A DNA stretch of 64,000 nucleotides from Echria macrotheca (GCA_030411725.1 MU839830.1:1426001-1490000); one strand, 5' to 3'. Shown: positions 10,697-23,573, numbered from the stretch's first letter. Program-made: numbers and translations. The notes: generated from the letters alone by a model not told the origin.

Positions 10697-13600
10697 ACGA
10701 CTCCCAAAATTGGATTGGATGATACCCCTTTGCCTGCGCCTGTTGTCTCGTGATCTGTCTCGGGAGTAGATGACAGCTTGTATGACATCTCTCAAGGCTC
10801 TTCTAGAGCGATGTGACAAACTCAAAATGCGCTTGCGGCGTCACCGCGGGAGGATCTTCCCGCTTCCCGCTCCTTGCCACTGGAGCTAAATAATTGAGGG
10901 CATTGCCTAATGCTTTCGCCAGAAAATGCTCGTGTCGTACCACATTGTCAGGCCTATTTCCGGATCCGGAATCCCGAGCGTGAGGGCTTGTCCAAGGTGG
11001 AATAGTTCCAGACTTTGCTGCTGCTTCTTTTCGGGAGAGACACATCCAATGGCTGGCTCTCCTGCCCTTGAAGGCGATGGCTACATAAGATTGTTCATAA
11101 ATGTTTGATGTTACGTGTCGAGGCGCCTTCCCTTGGGAGTTTACCGGGTACACCTGATATGACACTGGTGATGTTTACTTGGCAAGGGGTAACAGGGACC
11201 GCAGATTGGACTCTGCGGGGGAACTTTGTTTTAAACTCTCCATTTTCGTTGGTCTCGCAGCTTGTGCTATAAAAGGAAACGGGAATGCGATATGAGATCT
11301 GATGAGACAAATTTTTTTGGAATGGCGAGGAGGCCAGAGATTGCCGGTGGCATGTGATGAGGGATGTTTAGGTAAGGAGGAGGTTGGCAACCGAGCAGCC
11401 TCGATTTGGTGGGCAAATCGTTGGTACCTATGTATTATGTAGGACACGGAGATATTACCCCCTCTGCACCTCGTCGGTTGACAGGTCTCAAAACTTACAA
11501 CCGACTGTAGATTGTCCGACGTGAGATGAATTTCTATTGTGAGTATTTTTTTTCTGAGCTGTCACCCTGCAAGCCAGTTTCTCGGAATACAGAAGTCTTG
11601 GCTCGCCCTGCCGACATGTAGGCGCAAAGCGAGGCCGAATCCGCGAATGTGATGGCGCGACGGGCGGCTCCGGATTAGGTATCGGAGGCGATGGTTTGTT
11701 GGCAGTTACTCTCATCTGAAGAAAAAAGGAGGGTTGGAGTCGTGGAACCTAAAGGCAATCGTCATGTCATCTGAGTAGGGGCAGAGAGGTAGCTGATAGG
11801 CTCGTATCTCCCGAGTACTCTACTTGAGTATTGGCTGCGTTTGTACCTTCTTGTCTGAGATGGCTCTTTGGGGCGGGAAACCTTTGGATTAGGTGATGGT
11901 GTGTTGGCACGGCACTTGGCATCCTGCGAGGCCGTGTCTCTTCTTGCGTCCCGGTGATCCCAAAAGTGAAGTGTGCGAGTGTACAAGATAGGTACTCGTT
12001 CACACTGAAGACCGAGGAAGTGGGCCAATTGGGAGGCCTCTCCTCGGCAGGACACTGGCAAGGCTGGTTACGTAGGTACTTGTTCACAGCAATGTTGACC
12101 TGAGGCGACGTTCCATCTCCGCAAGGACCATCGCGTTTGCGGTCCGTATCAGCCGCCGATGATGCGAACCTGCTCTGGAAATCGAGCCTCAAAATGAAGC
12201 TGGGGCATGGTTGGGCGCCGTTGCCAAGTGGATCTTGGGACAGAGCGGACCGTTCCATATTTGCCTCGTTGCCATGATAGTGAGATTAGGGAGCATCAAG
12301 AATGAATCTGCGAGCTGAAACTGTTTCTTGACCTTTCCCTTTCTTTCCTTCGCCTTCTCCTTTTAGCAGCCGTTTCCACTTCAGCTGTGAATGGAATCGA
12401 ACGAGGGGAGTTTCCACAGGTGGGAATTGGAGCTCTCCTCCGCAGACCCACAGCGGGGTTACTACTGTAAAAAAGTCGGCGCTTTTTTTTTTGTGTGTTT
12501 GCGAAGAAGCGAAGAGACTCAGTTCTCGTGAGATCCACGACAAGTGATACCTCTTCATATCGCTTACAGCAGATAGATACTAGGACCGCAATTGTGCTCA
12601 ATATGCGCTATTTTTCGGGCCAAAGTCTGGGGCTCGACGGGAGCAAATGTTGAGAAGTCGATGCAGCACTCCCTTCTCGTCAATGATGTCGATGCGATGC
12701 GATGGGGCAATGGATGGCCCGATTTAGCCTGTCATTGGCCCCATCCCGTCCTCGGGAGATGTCGGGACGCCGCGGCCCTGTGAACCATCCATGTCGCACA
12801 TCAAACGGCTCCCATGCGGCTGGGACACCTCGCTAGCTTCGTCGGGATCGGTCCGTCCTCGACCACGGCCAGGCAAGATTTTTTTTTCTTCCGTGACTGG
12901 GGCGGCAGGCGGCACGCAGAGTTGCCAGTGTCAGTCTGCAAGCGCCGTAGCCCAACAATGGATAGCCATGATACCAGCCGTCATCAAGGACCGACAGCGG
13001 CGTGATATCGGTCGTCCGGGATGCAGAATGTGCCTCAAGACAAGCTTTGGGTCCTGACGAACCCCGAGCACGTTGTTGAATTGGCCTTTTTGACTGGACA
13101 GAGCTTTCCTTTGGGCATGAATGCTGACAATCTCGCCAGGGCAGGTATTCGGTTGGGCCATAGTCAATTAAGGTTGGGACTATTCCCTAGTTGCGGGGAA
13201 CGCTGGTTGACGTCGTCGACCCTGTCTCAGCAACAGCTACCAGGTACCACATTGGTGTTGAGGGCAACAACCAACGTCAAAGCGCCAACAACACACAACG
13301 TAAGAACTCCCGTTGCGGCATGATCATTTTCGCTGGCCAATGATAGAGCACATTGGTACATCTCAATACTCTCCTTTGTGCCGCTCATCCTGTCGAGGGG
13401 AAGAAACATGTTCCCATTGCCAGCTGGCCAAGCTGCCCCTCCCCCGCCTTAGCTGACAAGGCAACAGTCCATGCTAACTACAGGTCTTTGGCTGTTTGAG
13501 TATTGATCCCCTAGGTCTATTGCCGGCGTCGAAGCCGGGTTCCCTTTCTTAGGTGCCGGCTCATCCTAACTCTGACGCTTTGAGGAGCTGCTTCAGTGCC

Positions 13601-15785
13601 CAATATCTACTCTAGAACTAGTCAAGTGCTGGCTAGTGCTGAGTGGAGCTAAGAGCTCGGGTGATCCCGAGCTCCGCTTGTCCGGGGTACAAAATACTTT
13701 TCGAGGTGCAAAAATTCCAATTGCGCCCGGCATGAACATTCACGAGAACAACACTTCTATCATCACGGGTGGATGGGAGACTGGGTAATAATCCTAATTG
13801 CCTAGGGCAGCTGCTTAGCGCAACAACTTTGTGAGAAGGCGACACTTCGCGGCTTGCTAATGAGCAGTGAGCAGGGAACTGCCCCTGGTTCGAGCCCGCG
13901 AGTTTGCATCGTCATTGCGAAGAGTACATTTCCGCATGGTTACGGCTGAGAAGGACAGCTTGGACGTCAAAGTGACGATTCAACATGCAGCACGGCGGAC
14001 CCCGCTGTGATCCGCCTATTGAGAATCACCTCTCCTTGGGCCGCGAACTTCCACCGCTTCACAGCTTATTTTCGTTATCAATGCCTGAGCCATCAGCTGG
14101 CTTCAGTCTGCCATGTGGCCGCCCACCAAGCAGCAAGGCAGCACAGAAACTACATGATCAGAGATATCCGGGTGGTGCAAGCACCACTGAAGAAAGCGAC
14201 CCGGACGGTTGGCAGCTGTAACACAGCATCGCCAAGGTGTTGTTACTAGTTCCAGACGCACTTGGCTCCGGAATTGAAGCTGGGATCTGTCGAGCATCAT
14301 CCATTGCATCCTTCTACCAACAGAAGGAGGGGTTGGCGATTTATCGACCCGTCAGCACTGCAGTTGTCTCTGGATCGGCCGGCTTCATGGAGATCTCATC
14401 GGCGCGCTTCGGGAGGGTGACTTGCGCCCCTCCCCCTCCTTTCAGACCCCTGTAGTGCAGCCTTGGTCCTCGCGCCAACCCCCTGTCATTTTCTTTGCCG
14501 TCGCTAACTCGCCATTGTTCCATGTTCCCATTCCAGCCATCCCCTCCTTCCATGGAAAGGCAGCAATGACGGGCAGCGAGCTGCAGAAACATGATGACAG
14601 GCCGCGCTGCTGGCCAGGAGGAAAACGCCCCACCCATGGCAGCTCTCCGAGACATTTCTTGGCCGAGTCAAGCGAGGTCTGCATCTAGTCCGTCTGTGTG
14701 CTCCTAAGATAAAAATTCATCAAGTCCTCTTTTCCTGTGCCATTGTGTTTCTGCTATCCAGACCTAAGCCTCCAAGGCGAGGCAACTGGCCTGCAGATCT
14801 CCTCTTCTCCCGTTATTCTTTGCTCTATAATACCCGAACCGACAAACATCCCATTCTTTGATCGTCCATCTCGCCGGATCAAAAGCTCCATTCCGCCAAG
14901 CTCTAGATCGAGTGAGATCATAATTGCCCTCGCCTCCTCGATCGTGTTGGAACTGGCAATTGCAGCATCTGTTGGCCTTTTTCGGAGTCCGTTGAGGTAA
15001 GATCTCAGAAATCCCCTGTTCCCTCTTTCAATTTTATAGTGTTTGTTGCCCGCCTTAGCCGACCGGCACAAGCGTGCTCTGGAGAGAAGGTGCATCGTGG
15101 TGACTGTTACGTCAGACGGAAACTAGTGGGACAGACTCCACGCTAGCCCCTCCACCGTCGTCATTCCTCGCAGCTCTCTTATTTTCGCTGCACGCCGGAA
15201 CATCGGGTTGCATGGGCTGACTTGCAAGCTACCAGCTGTCATCTGGAAACTGGGCACCGTTGACGTCTCATAAGCTGCCGCACGGTCAACAGTTGTTGGA
15301 TACCTTCACCGGAAGTTGTTTAGCAGCACGGTTCTCCCTTCCCGTCGACTCCCGCATCTTTCACAGCTGCGCCGTTACGCCGTACCCCGGAATCGAAACC
15401 TCGGGACCCTTCGTATATCGCCTCGTCTCCTGGTCACTCTTCCGACTACTGGGCTCAGTCTCACGCTCCTACAACCAATCGACCTGTGATAGCTAGCTAC
15501 TTGCGCTGCTTGGAACCGTACCTCGTCGACGTGGTCAACGAACTACCCGGTTTTCGTCTGTCATCGCCCCGCTACCCTGACCACTAGGCAGGCCTCACAA
15601 CTCTCCGCCCGCTCAGCTCATCATTCCTCGAACATATGCCATTACGACCTACCTCGATCTGATGAACTCGACAGCCGTGAACTTCTAGCATTCACCCCCC
15701 ACCTTTCCCACCTTCCCCCAAGAACGCCTCCGGGTTTCGGTCCGCAACTACTACTCAAAGATTCTCTACTTTGCAAGTTGCCAAG
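10697..15785. other. Five-kilobase stretch with no supportable gene
   Basis: No open frame here shows a recognisable domain, splice-linked exons or convincing coding bias on either strand. The final 1 kb is pyrimidine-rich and probably contains the promoter and leader of the downstream trehalose-complex gene. A perfect 9-bp inverted repeat lies at 13653-13674. No transposon ends or target-site duplications were seen. Confidence 0.5.
13653..13674. repeat. Perfect 9-bp inverted repeat with 4-nt loop
   Basis: GAGCTCGGG, a TGAT spacer, then CCCGAGCTC. It could form a short hairpin or be a palindromic protein-binding site; no flanking gene end makes it an obvious terminator. Confidence 0.6.
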
Positions 15786-18698
15786 ATGACTGTCTTCATC
15801 GCCTCACTGTGAGTCTAAGCTCTCCCAATCAAGCCGCCTATCACGTTAGACGTTGGATTAAGCCATGGCGTTGAGCTTGGTGCCCCCTGCTGACCACCGG
15901 TTATTACAGCTTCCTACCCAAGACCATCCACTTCACTCTCCCTGGCACGCCTCCCAGAGGAGCTGCTTCCGAGAAGGCCCAGCCGTCGGATAGAAAGAAG
16001 CCGGTTCTTGAGAGGGCGCCCAGTCTTTTCCAGCCTCGAACGAACATCACCCCTCCGGATACACCGACAGAGGAGAAGAAGTCCGTGGATCCTTTCGCTA
16101 ACGAAGATGGGCTCCGCGTGCAGATTCCCGAGGAGCCTTCGATACTTGCCGGCGCACCCGCAGATCGAGGCTCTCCAACATGGGGTGGCCGTGCCGACCA
16201 GCCCTTGTCGCGAGCTAACTCACCTCCTCCCCCGTCTCTGATCGATCGCAACCTGCAGCAAAAGGCAAAGGAGCTAGGTCGACAAGGGATCACGCAGCCC
16301 CGTACTCTTGCTAGAAGCGACAGCCACGACCGAGTCTTTGCCAGTGCTGACTGGAAGGTTGTCAGCGCCGACCAGGGCAACGGCGGGCTGCGCAACGCTG
16401 CTGAGGCAGCCTTCAGGGAGGGCAAGCTGGGCGACTATACGTGGGTAGGAACTCTGGGCATGCCAACCGAGGCTCTTCAGGGTACTCAGCAACTCCAAGA
16501 CATCGAGGACAAGCTCGCCACGGAACACGACATGCTGAGCGTCTTTTGTTCGGACAAGGACTTCGATGGTCACTACTCGCACTTTTGCAAGCAGATCCTA
16601 TGGCCGGTCTTCCACTACCAGATCCCCGACAACCCTAAGAGCAAGGCATACGAAGACCACTCATGGAAGTACTACGTCAACCTGAACCAGGCTTTTGCTG
16701 ACAAGATCATCAAAAATTGGAAACGGGGCGATGTCATCTGGGTTCACGACTACCATCTCCTCCTGGTGCCCGGCATGATTCGAAAGAAGCTTCCCGATGC
16801 CAAGATTGGCTTTTTCCTCCACGTCGCGTTCCCGTCTTCCGAGGTCTTCCGCTGTCTTGCTGTCCGCAAGGAACTTCTTGAGGGAATGCTGGGTGCAAAC
16901 CTCATTGGCTTCCAGATCCATGAATATACACGGCATTTCCTACAGACGTGCAGCCGCATCTTGACGGCCGAGGCAACCCCTGATGGTCTCCAGCTCGAGG
17001 ATCGCTTTGTGGATGTCGTCAGTCTCCCGATCGGTATCGACCCTGTTAGTCTCAGCCAACACCGTGAGGAAACGGAAGTCAAGAAGTGGGTCGACATCAT
17101 GCGTGAGCGATATGCCGGCAAAAAGCTCATAGTGGCCCGGGATAAGCTGGACCACGTCCGCGGCGTCAGACAGAAGCTTCTGTCCTATGAGCTGTTCCTG
17201 AATAAGAATCCGGAATGGAGGGACAACATTGTTCTGATCCAGGTGGCCCTCTCAACGAGCGAAAAGAGCGAGCTGGACGCGACAGTCTCTGACATCGTTA
17301 CCCGAGTCAACTCCTCCTGGGCCAATCTCGCCTACCAGCCCGTGGTCTACCTGAAGCAAGACATCGATTATGCTCAGTACCTTGCCCTTTTAAGTATCGC
17401 CGACGCTTTGATGATCACCAGCCAGCGTGAGGGGATGAATCTGACTTCCCACGAGTATCTCTTCTGCCAGGACGGGAAGATTGGCGAGAAGAAGCACGGC
17501 TCGCTTATTCTCTCCGAATTTACCGGCACGTCCTCGTTGTTCGGTGGCAACGAGCTCTCGGTGAATCCATGGGACTACCGGGCCTGCGCCGATGCCATCA
17601 AGAAGGCACTCGAAATGACCGACGAGGAGAAGGAAAAGAGGTGGAAAAAACTCTACGACGCTGTCAACCTTCACACAGGCTCTCACTGGTTCTCTGAGCT
17701 GATGACAAGGTTGGACCGGGTGTACGAGGAGCAGCACCGCCACGATCAGACCGCTGTCCCGAGACTGTCGATGTCGTCACTCATTAAACAATACAAGCAG
17801 ACGAAGCGGCGTCTGTTTATCCTCGACTTCGAGGGCACCTTGGTGAGCTGGGGCCCGGTCAACCAGATCATTCCCGTCAGCCCGCAGGTTAGTACTCGCC
17901 AAATTGATGCCCATATGATATACTAACGAACGATGTAGCGCACACTCGATGTCCTCAACGATCTGCTTCTTGACGAGCGGAACACGATTTATGTGATGTC
18001 TGGTCGGCGTCCAGAGGAACTTGACCGCTTGTTCCGTCGGGTCCCTAATCTCGGACTGATTGCTGAGAATGGCTGCTTCCTGAAAGACTGCGGCAGTGCG
18101 ATGTGGACGGAGATGGCCGATTCTGACCAGATCCGTTCGTGGAAAGAGTCTGTCAAAAGCATATTGACGTACTATCTCGAACGTACGCCGGGAGCCGAGA
18201 TCGAGGAGCGGCGGTGCTCGCTCATCTTCCACTACAAGTCGGCCGAGGACTACGAGGCGGCTATGCGGCAGGCTAGCGACTGCGCAAGCCACATCAACGA
18301 TGCCTGCGAGGAGCAGCGGGTCCACGCCATTCCGTTGGACGGGTGCGTGCTAGTAGAGCCTATCGATTGGACCAAGAGCACCGCCGCCGAGAAGATCTTT
18401 ACGGATTTGCGGGCCCACCTGGCTGCCGACGAGACTCACAGCTCCCCGGTGGACTTTTTGATGGTGGTGGGCGACGGACGCGAGGACGAAAAGGTCTTTA
18501 AGTGGGCCAACGCGCTAGGCGAGGACAAGACGGTCGAAGAGGTGGTAACGGTGAGCCTCGGGACGAGGAACACGGAAGCCACGGCCACCCTGACTCAGGG
18601 TGTTAGCGGTACGCTTCTTCTTTCTGAATGTCTGCAGTGCTTGTACTAACAGCTTTACAGGGGTTCTCATGGCCTTGCAAAGACTGGCGCAGTATTAA
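15786..18698 (+). CDS. Trehalose-phosphate synthase complex subunit, Tps3/Tsl1 regulatory type
   Basis: Four exons (15786-15808, 15910-17887, 17939-18608, 18661-18698); 902 aa. The first exon encodes only MTVFIASL and is joined by a GTGAGT...CAG intron. Residues about 40-150 are a Pro/Ser-rich regulatory region. A glycosyltransferase-20 domain follows (WVHDYHLLLVPGM, FFLHVAFPSSE, SQREGMNLTSHE), then a trehalose-6-phosphatase (HAD-like) domain (VMSGR, GLIAENGCF, VGDGREDEKVF). Both catalytic parts are altered. The HAD motif reads DFEGT, with Glu at the second Asp of DxDGT. The synthase sugar-phosphate motif reads RDKLDHVRG, with Arg where active enzymes have Lys. The N-terminal extension and two weakened domains suit the Tps3/Tsl1 regulatory subunits of the trehalose synthase complex, not Tps1 or Tps2. 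Confidence 0.88.
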
Positions 18699-19654
18699 CT
18701 GCAGCTTAGGCAATAGCCGGTCGATTTTTGACCCCAGAAAGCCATTGGGTTTGTCTGGGAGCCGATTCATGATGTTTTTCCACAATTGCAATTCGTCTGC
18801 ATGGGAAGGCGACTGTTTAGGGGCTGACGGGAGCGTGTTTGGAAGCCCAGGCGTCACGGCGTCCGCTGCTGGAAAGGCGAGGGTAGGGGTTTGGAACAGA
18901 TCACATTTAGACGTTATGGCAACGATGCAACCAGCTTATCACGGCCTTGTTTCTTTTATTGTTTTTCGTTTTTCTGTCATGTGTTGCGATAGATTTCTGG
19001 CTTCCGACTTGGAAGTGTGAACACGTTTAGTGTCTGCTCGTGTATTAGCCTTGATACTTTTGTGTCAAGCATGCCAAATACGCTTGGACAATATTATGTT
19101 GTTTGGTCGTTTATCTCATTATTAACCACATAGTGCACGCGGTATCGAACCGTAGGCTAACGCCGTCAGGCTTTGGTAGCGCTACGGCATTTGTATGTAG
19201 TACTATTATTATTTGTATCTTAGCACGCCAAGAGCCGTGAGGCTCCCACGCCCCCAAGGGGATAGGTGGTCCCTCATCTATTTGTATGTAGTGTGTTTTC
19301 GAGTCGAGGTAAATGTGTTTAACAGTTATGAGCTTTCATTCAAAACCTACCCTAGAGTGCCCAGAGTCATGTGGACGCAGACAAAGAGTATCCGAACAAA
19401 GACAAACCAATCATTAGGATCTTCATACTGGTTCCCCAGGCTGTTCTCCTCATTTTCCGCTCTCGTTTGGGGGTCCCAAGAAATGGCATGTCAAGAGTCC
19501 AACTCGAACTTAGAATACTTATCGGGTTTAGAGTCACGCTCCCAGGGCTCCCGGTTTTCTTTTTCTTTGTAGCGTAAAGGAAGCTAGTTTCCCCATATAT
19601 ACACATTGACATTTTACGGCTCAACTATTGTCTAGTACATTCATATTCCCGACC
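18699..19654. other. Intergenic region between convergent genes
   Basis: 3' flanks of the trehalose-complex gene and the feruloyl esterase gene. AT-rich with T-runs; no gene seen. Confidence 0.55.
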
Positions 19655-20573
19655 TCATGTGAACTGGGAGAAGAACTTCCACACCTCGGGGATGGTCCAG
19701 CTGTTGGCGCCGCCGTCGCCGCCCGAGTCCTTGGGTAGAGCAACGTGGTCCTCATCAAAGGCGACAAAGGTCACGGGATAGCCCGGGTTGCACGAGTACT
19801 CGGTCTTGATGTGCGTCTTGCTGTTGCGCGCCGGCTCCTGCGCCGTCTTGGCCTGGCACCCGTTGCGCTTCAGCATATTGTCGCGGAGCTGCTTGCCGTT
19901 GGAGATGTTGAGCACGCTATCGCGCACGCCGTGCTGGCAGTAGTACGCCTGTTTTTCCATGACTGTCAGCTGTTTGCCAGAAACAGGGGACAGAAGCAAA
20001 AAAACTTACGACCGGCTCGGTCCCCCCGCTGCATCCGCTCAGCAGCGCCCCGGACAAGACGGCCACGGCCCGGAAAACCTTGGGACGCGAACAGGCGAGC
20101 GAGTACGACATGGCCGCGCCGTAGCTGAAGCCCACGCTGAAGATGAGGTTCTGGTCGATGCACAGATCCTCGCTCACAGTCTGGAGGATGGTGTCGATGA
20201 GGGTGACGTCCTCGCCGCCCGAGTTGGCCCAGCCCTTGTTCAGACCGTTGGGGGCGATAAAGATGGTCGAATCGCCGGCCAGCGCGCGGAGGCCGTAGTA
20301 CGGCGCCGAGCCGGTGTCGACGCTCTTGAAGTCGGCGTCGCGCCAGTGCAGGCCGAAGATGAGACGGTGCGGCTTGCTCTTGTCGTAGTTGCTCGGCAGC
20401 CGGATGATCCACTGGCGCGACTTGCCGTTGACCGTCAGCGTCCGCTGTCCGCTGGTCAGCGTCGGCGTCTTGCCGCAGCCGGCCGTGACGTTGGCCTCGG
20501 CCAGGACGGGTGCCAGGAGGCATAGAGCCGCGAGGAGGCCGAAGAGCCATCGGAGGGACTGAAGTGAAGCCAT
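19655..20573 (-). CDS. Secreted feruloyl esterase (CE1 family)
   Basis: Two exons: 20573-20010 and 19948-19655, with a GTAAGT...CAG intron; 285 aa. The signal peptide has a hydrophobic core (LFGLLAALCLLAPVLA). The mature part has the lipase-box nucleophile GFSYGA, the family segment SGCSGGTEPV continuing over the splice into AYYCQHGVRDSVL, and the catalytic His in FDEDHVALP. The C-terminal WTIPEVWKFFSQF is characteristic of Neurospora-type feruloyl esterase B. The enzyme releases ferulic or coumaric acid from arabinoxylan or pectin side chains outside the cell. There is no carbohydrate-binding module. A GGCTAA motif at 20656-20661 resembles an XlnR-type site; that link is speculative. Confidence 0.92.
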
Positions 20574-21760
20574 CGTTTCTTGGCGCTGCGTCTTTGATGC
20601 AGGGTAGGTATAATACGCAGAGTAAAGTACCTAAGGAACCCCGTAGAATGCTGCTGGCTAAGGTAGCTATCTACCTTACTCTATATACTGATCTCGCCGA
20701 TGTAGTCGGAGTATCGATAATACATCCTCTGATAGAAACAACAACTGCCGAGCGCATCTGCCGGGTTCCTCGTCCTCATCTTGATGAAGTGTAAAATTCC
20801 AGGGCGACTTCGTTTTGAGCTGTCCCTACAGGCAAGAAGGCAAAGCTACCTACATTCATCCCGAGGAGGCGTTTCTGTCAAACAATCTCGCCCCTAGCTA
20901 GGCGCTCGAATCGGATAATTTCCCCGGCAATCCACCTCCCCAGATTCTCGGGTTGGTCTAGCTGTAGGTAAAAGGGAGGGGATGTTTTAGAATTGCCGGA
21001 TGGAACTCATTACTTTCTTTTTTCCCCGACCGTAGGTTGTGCCTTTCAGGATGGGGTAGGTAGCACCAACACACAGATAGGGAAACCATCAGCGCGGAAA
21101 GCTTGAAAGGGATTTTGAACGAGGTTGCCGACTGGCCGAATTCGACGTTGCTGATTACGGAGTGACGCGTCGTCTTCAGCTCATACATGATGGGCGCATG
21201 GTCTCCCCGCTAATCTCTGAACGTGTCACGAGGCTGTTTAGGGGGTGGCGTTGTGGTTGCTTCTCCTCGTCTCGTGGTGACCTTATTAAGTTCTACCTTG
21301 ATTACCTAGTGGGTGAGGAGAGGCCTTTTGACTTCATTGGAGGAGTAAGTATAGGGCGGCGATACTTGTAACCACACTCCGTAGCGTTTATTCCGGAGGT
21401 GTAGGTAGGAACGACTAAGGCCAGTGGTGGACAAACAAGACCCCGGTGGATATATAGTACCATCCTGTCAACACATTCGGTAGGATATACAGCAACACAA
21501 CACTATTCTACGGCTTCAGCGTCAAATGTCACTGAACAAGGTATAGTTTATCGCAGCTGTCCACCGCGCGCAATTATTAACAGTTTTCGGGTTAAGGCAC
21601 TGACGGAGCACGAGGAAGGCAGTCGTCACCAGCGGGCAAGATAGCCACAAAGAAAAACCACCAAATATTGTCCCACAGCCAGGTATTTTACTGATTCAGG
21701 CCTGCTATGGAGTTTCTGATGCTGTAAACTCAGAAACAGCAAAAAGAAAGGTTTTCATCT
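20574..21760. other. Intergenic region upstream of the feruloyl esterase
   Basis: Promoter region of the minus-strand esterase. One GGCTAA element (20656-20661) lies about 80 nt from the start codon. Several small open frames have no coding character. Nothing else seen. Confidence 0.5.
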
Positions 21761-21831
21761 TGCGTCAGCCGCGAATCGAACGCGGGGCCCATCGATGGCA
21801 ACGATGGATTTTACCACTAAACCACTGACGC
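21761..21831 (-). tRNA. tRNA-Gly(GCC)
   Basis: The reverse complement folds as a 71-nt tRNA without intron. The 7-bp acceptor stem pairs GCGTCAG with CTGACGC and has an A discriminator. The anticodon arm is CATCG / TTGCCAT / CGATG, giving anticodon GCC. The T arm is CCGCG / TTCGATT / CGCGG. A T-rich stretch (complement of 21741-21750) follows the 3' end and fits RNA polymerase III termination. Confidence 0.95.
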
Positions 21832-22338
21832 TGGTGACTGATGAAATATTTGAAGGGTAAATGAGCGTCATGAAGGTATTTCGAAGGGAGCCCATGAGCA
21901 GTGGAATGTCGTCGTGATTGTGTTGAGTTACCTGCGGCCTGATTCTCCTACCTAACTCACTTCCCCAGTTGCAGCGATGGATGTCGCGGATAGATGATTT
22001 ATGTGGCCTTTAAATCCCAAACATACATGACACGAGTTTATGGTATACTAATCTGGAGAGTGCATAGGTACGCATGCTTGGCATGCACGCAAGCTGATGA
22101 AGTGCGTGGAAGTGATCGTACATAAGGACTGAGAAAAGGGATGCCATACCCAACCCCAACCCTCATTCTCCAACATCACACCACCACCATGAAACCATCA
22201 CCTGTTTATCTTCTTCCACCACGCTACATATAAACAGAAACCCGCTTTAAGCTGGGGTTTGAAACACTATTTCCGTCTAAACCGCTACCTACCCGATGTA
22301 ATACGAAAAAAAAAACCCCCAAAAAGAAACAGAAAAAA
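21832..22338. other. Intergenic region between tRNA-Gly and small membrane protein
   Basis: Promoter space of the following gene, ending in an A-rich run just before its ATG (22303-22338). No gene seen. Confidence 0.5.
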
Positions 22339-22800
22339 ATGAAAACCACACAAGTCCTCACCTCAAGCGTCCTCTACACCCTCCTCCTCTTCACAGCCGG
22401 CTTCATCTGCGGCCTCATCCGCGTACCACTCCTAGAGCCGCTAATAGGAGACCGCTACGCACAACTCCTCGAGCTGCCGCTGATGATGGCCATCGCCCGA
22501 CGGGCTGCCGCGGGCGTTGTCTCGCGGACCAGGACCAGGACCAGGACCAAAACTCGATCGCCGCCGACAAAAAAGTCAAACGGCGAGAAGGGGGACAACA
22601 TGACACGAGGAGGATATTGGGCGATCGGAATTTTGGCTGTGGTGTGGCTGTTGCTCATTGAGATGGGCATGTACGAGGTTCTGAACAAAGAAGGGAAGAA
22701 GGGTTGGCGCGAGTGGGTGTGGGAGCGGGATCTGGTCGCCGGCTCGGCGTTCTTGGGCGCGTTGGTGTACTGTGCTGTTCTGCCTGCGGCGCTGGCTTGA
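22339..22800 (+). CDS. Small four-helix membrane protein of unknown function
   Basis: A 153-aa intronless frame with the pattern helix-helix-basic linker-helix-helix. The first segment (VLYTLLLFTAGFICGLIRVP) is followed by LEPLIGDRYAQLLELPLMM. The last two are WAIGILAVVWLLLIEMGMY and GSAFLGALVYCAVLP. The linker contains an RTRTRTRTKTR tract made by a repeated 6-nt unit (about 22525-22549). The layout resembles a family of uncharacterised bacterial inner-membrane proteins with a conserved R(V/E)-x-L-(x)n-E-LP motif between helices 1 and 2; that likeness is from memory and untested. An A-rich leader directly precedes the ATG. No function is assigned. Confidence 0.65.
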   Translation: MKTTQVLTSSVLYTLLLFTAGFICGLIRVPLLEPLIGDRYAQLLELPLMMAIARRAAAGVVSRTRTRTRTKTRSPPTKKSNGEKGDNMTRGGYWAIGILAVVWLLLIEMGMYEVLNKEGKKGWREWVWERDLVAGSAFLGALVYCAVLPAALA

Positions 22801-23573
22801 TATGTCTATTGCACACCACTCAATGGTCTCATGGGGGAGAGATTCTAGACTTTCTCGTCGGTGAAACTTTCTTTAACCAGTCTTTGTGATGGCAGGGCGG
22901 CATGTGGAGAGGGAGCTAGGAAACAAAAACATGGGGACGACTTCTTTGTCGATTGCTCGTACCCCTTGTTAACCCCTGATATTATCCCGACCAGCCCCTC
23001 TCTTGAATTTCTATCAGGTTAATCTTGCACTGGTAGGCCTTCGGAATTACAGAACGTCCTATCTACGAAGAGAGTCTCCTCCGCCTTGGTACTGGTACAT
23101 GAGGATCTCCGTTTGATTTCTTCCAGTCCCTCAAGCGGCCGCGAATATCCAAACAGAAGACCTAATCTGGAACAAACCACCTGAACTAAACAGGCCACTC
23201 GGGAACGAAGAATGAGCGCCAAAAATCACCAAACATGCTGCTCTACAGAGACATCCGGAGCTGAGGAGGCAATGTTGAGCATACAACCAGGTCGAGCTGG
23301 TCATGTAGCAGCTTGGTATATTCCCCCCCAGTGCTAGCACCATAAGGAGCAGGATTCGAGCATATTGTCAGTCATATCCTTGCTAACCAAATTTTTTGTA
23401 CTATCACAGGTGGCTCCGCGTCCTGGAATTTTTTCGGTACATCCAACTCGGGTATGAAGATGGGTCGCTCGACTCTTACATCGATATTCCTCCAAGGAAC
23501 AACAGCACACAACAGTCATGACGAGACGTTGAAGATGAGAGGAGCAATAGAGATATAATTGCCCATCCCGGCT
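22801..23573. other. Intergenic region between convergent genes
   Basis: 3' flanks of the small membrane protein and the hydantoinase-like gene. Open frames at 23019-23343 on the minus strand lack domains or coding bias. Nothing else seen. Confidence 0.5.

Noticed and set aside
13885..13910. T-loop-like sequence (GGTTCGAGC) suggesting a tRNA
   Set aside because: The flanking bases cannot form the T stem, and no acceptor or anticodon arm is present.
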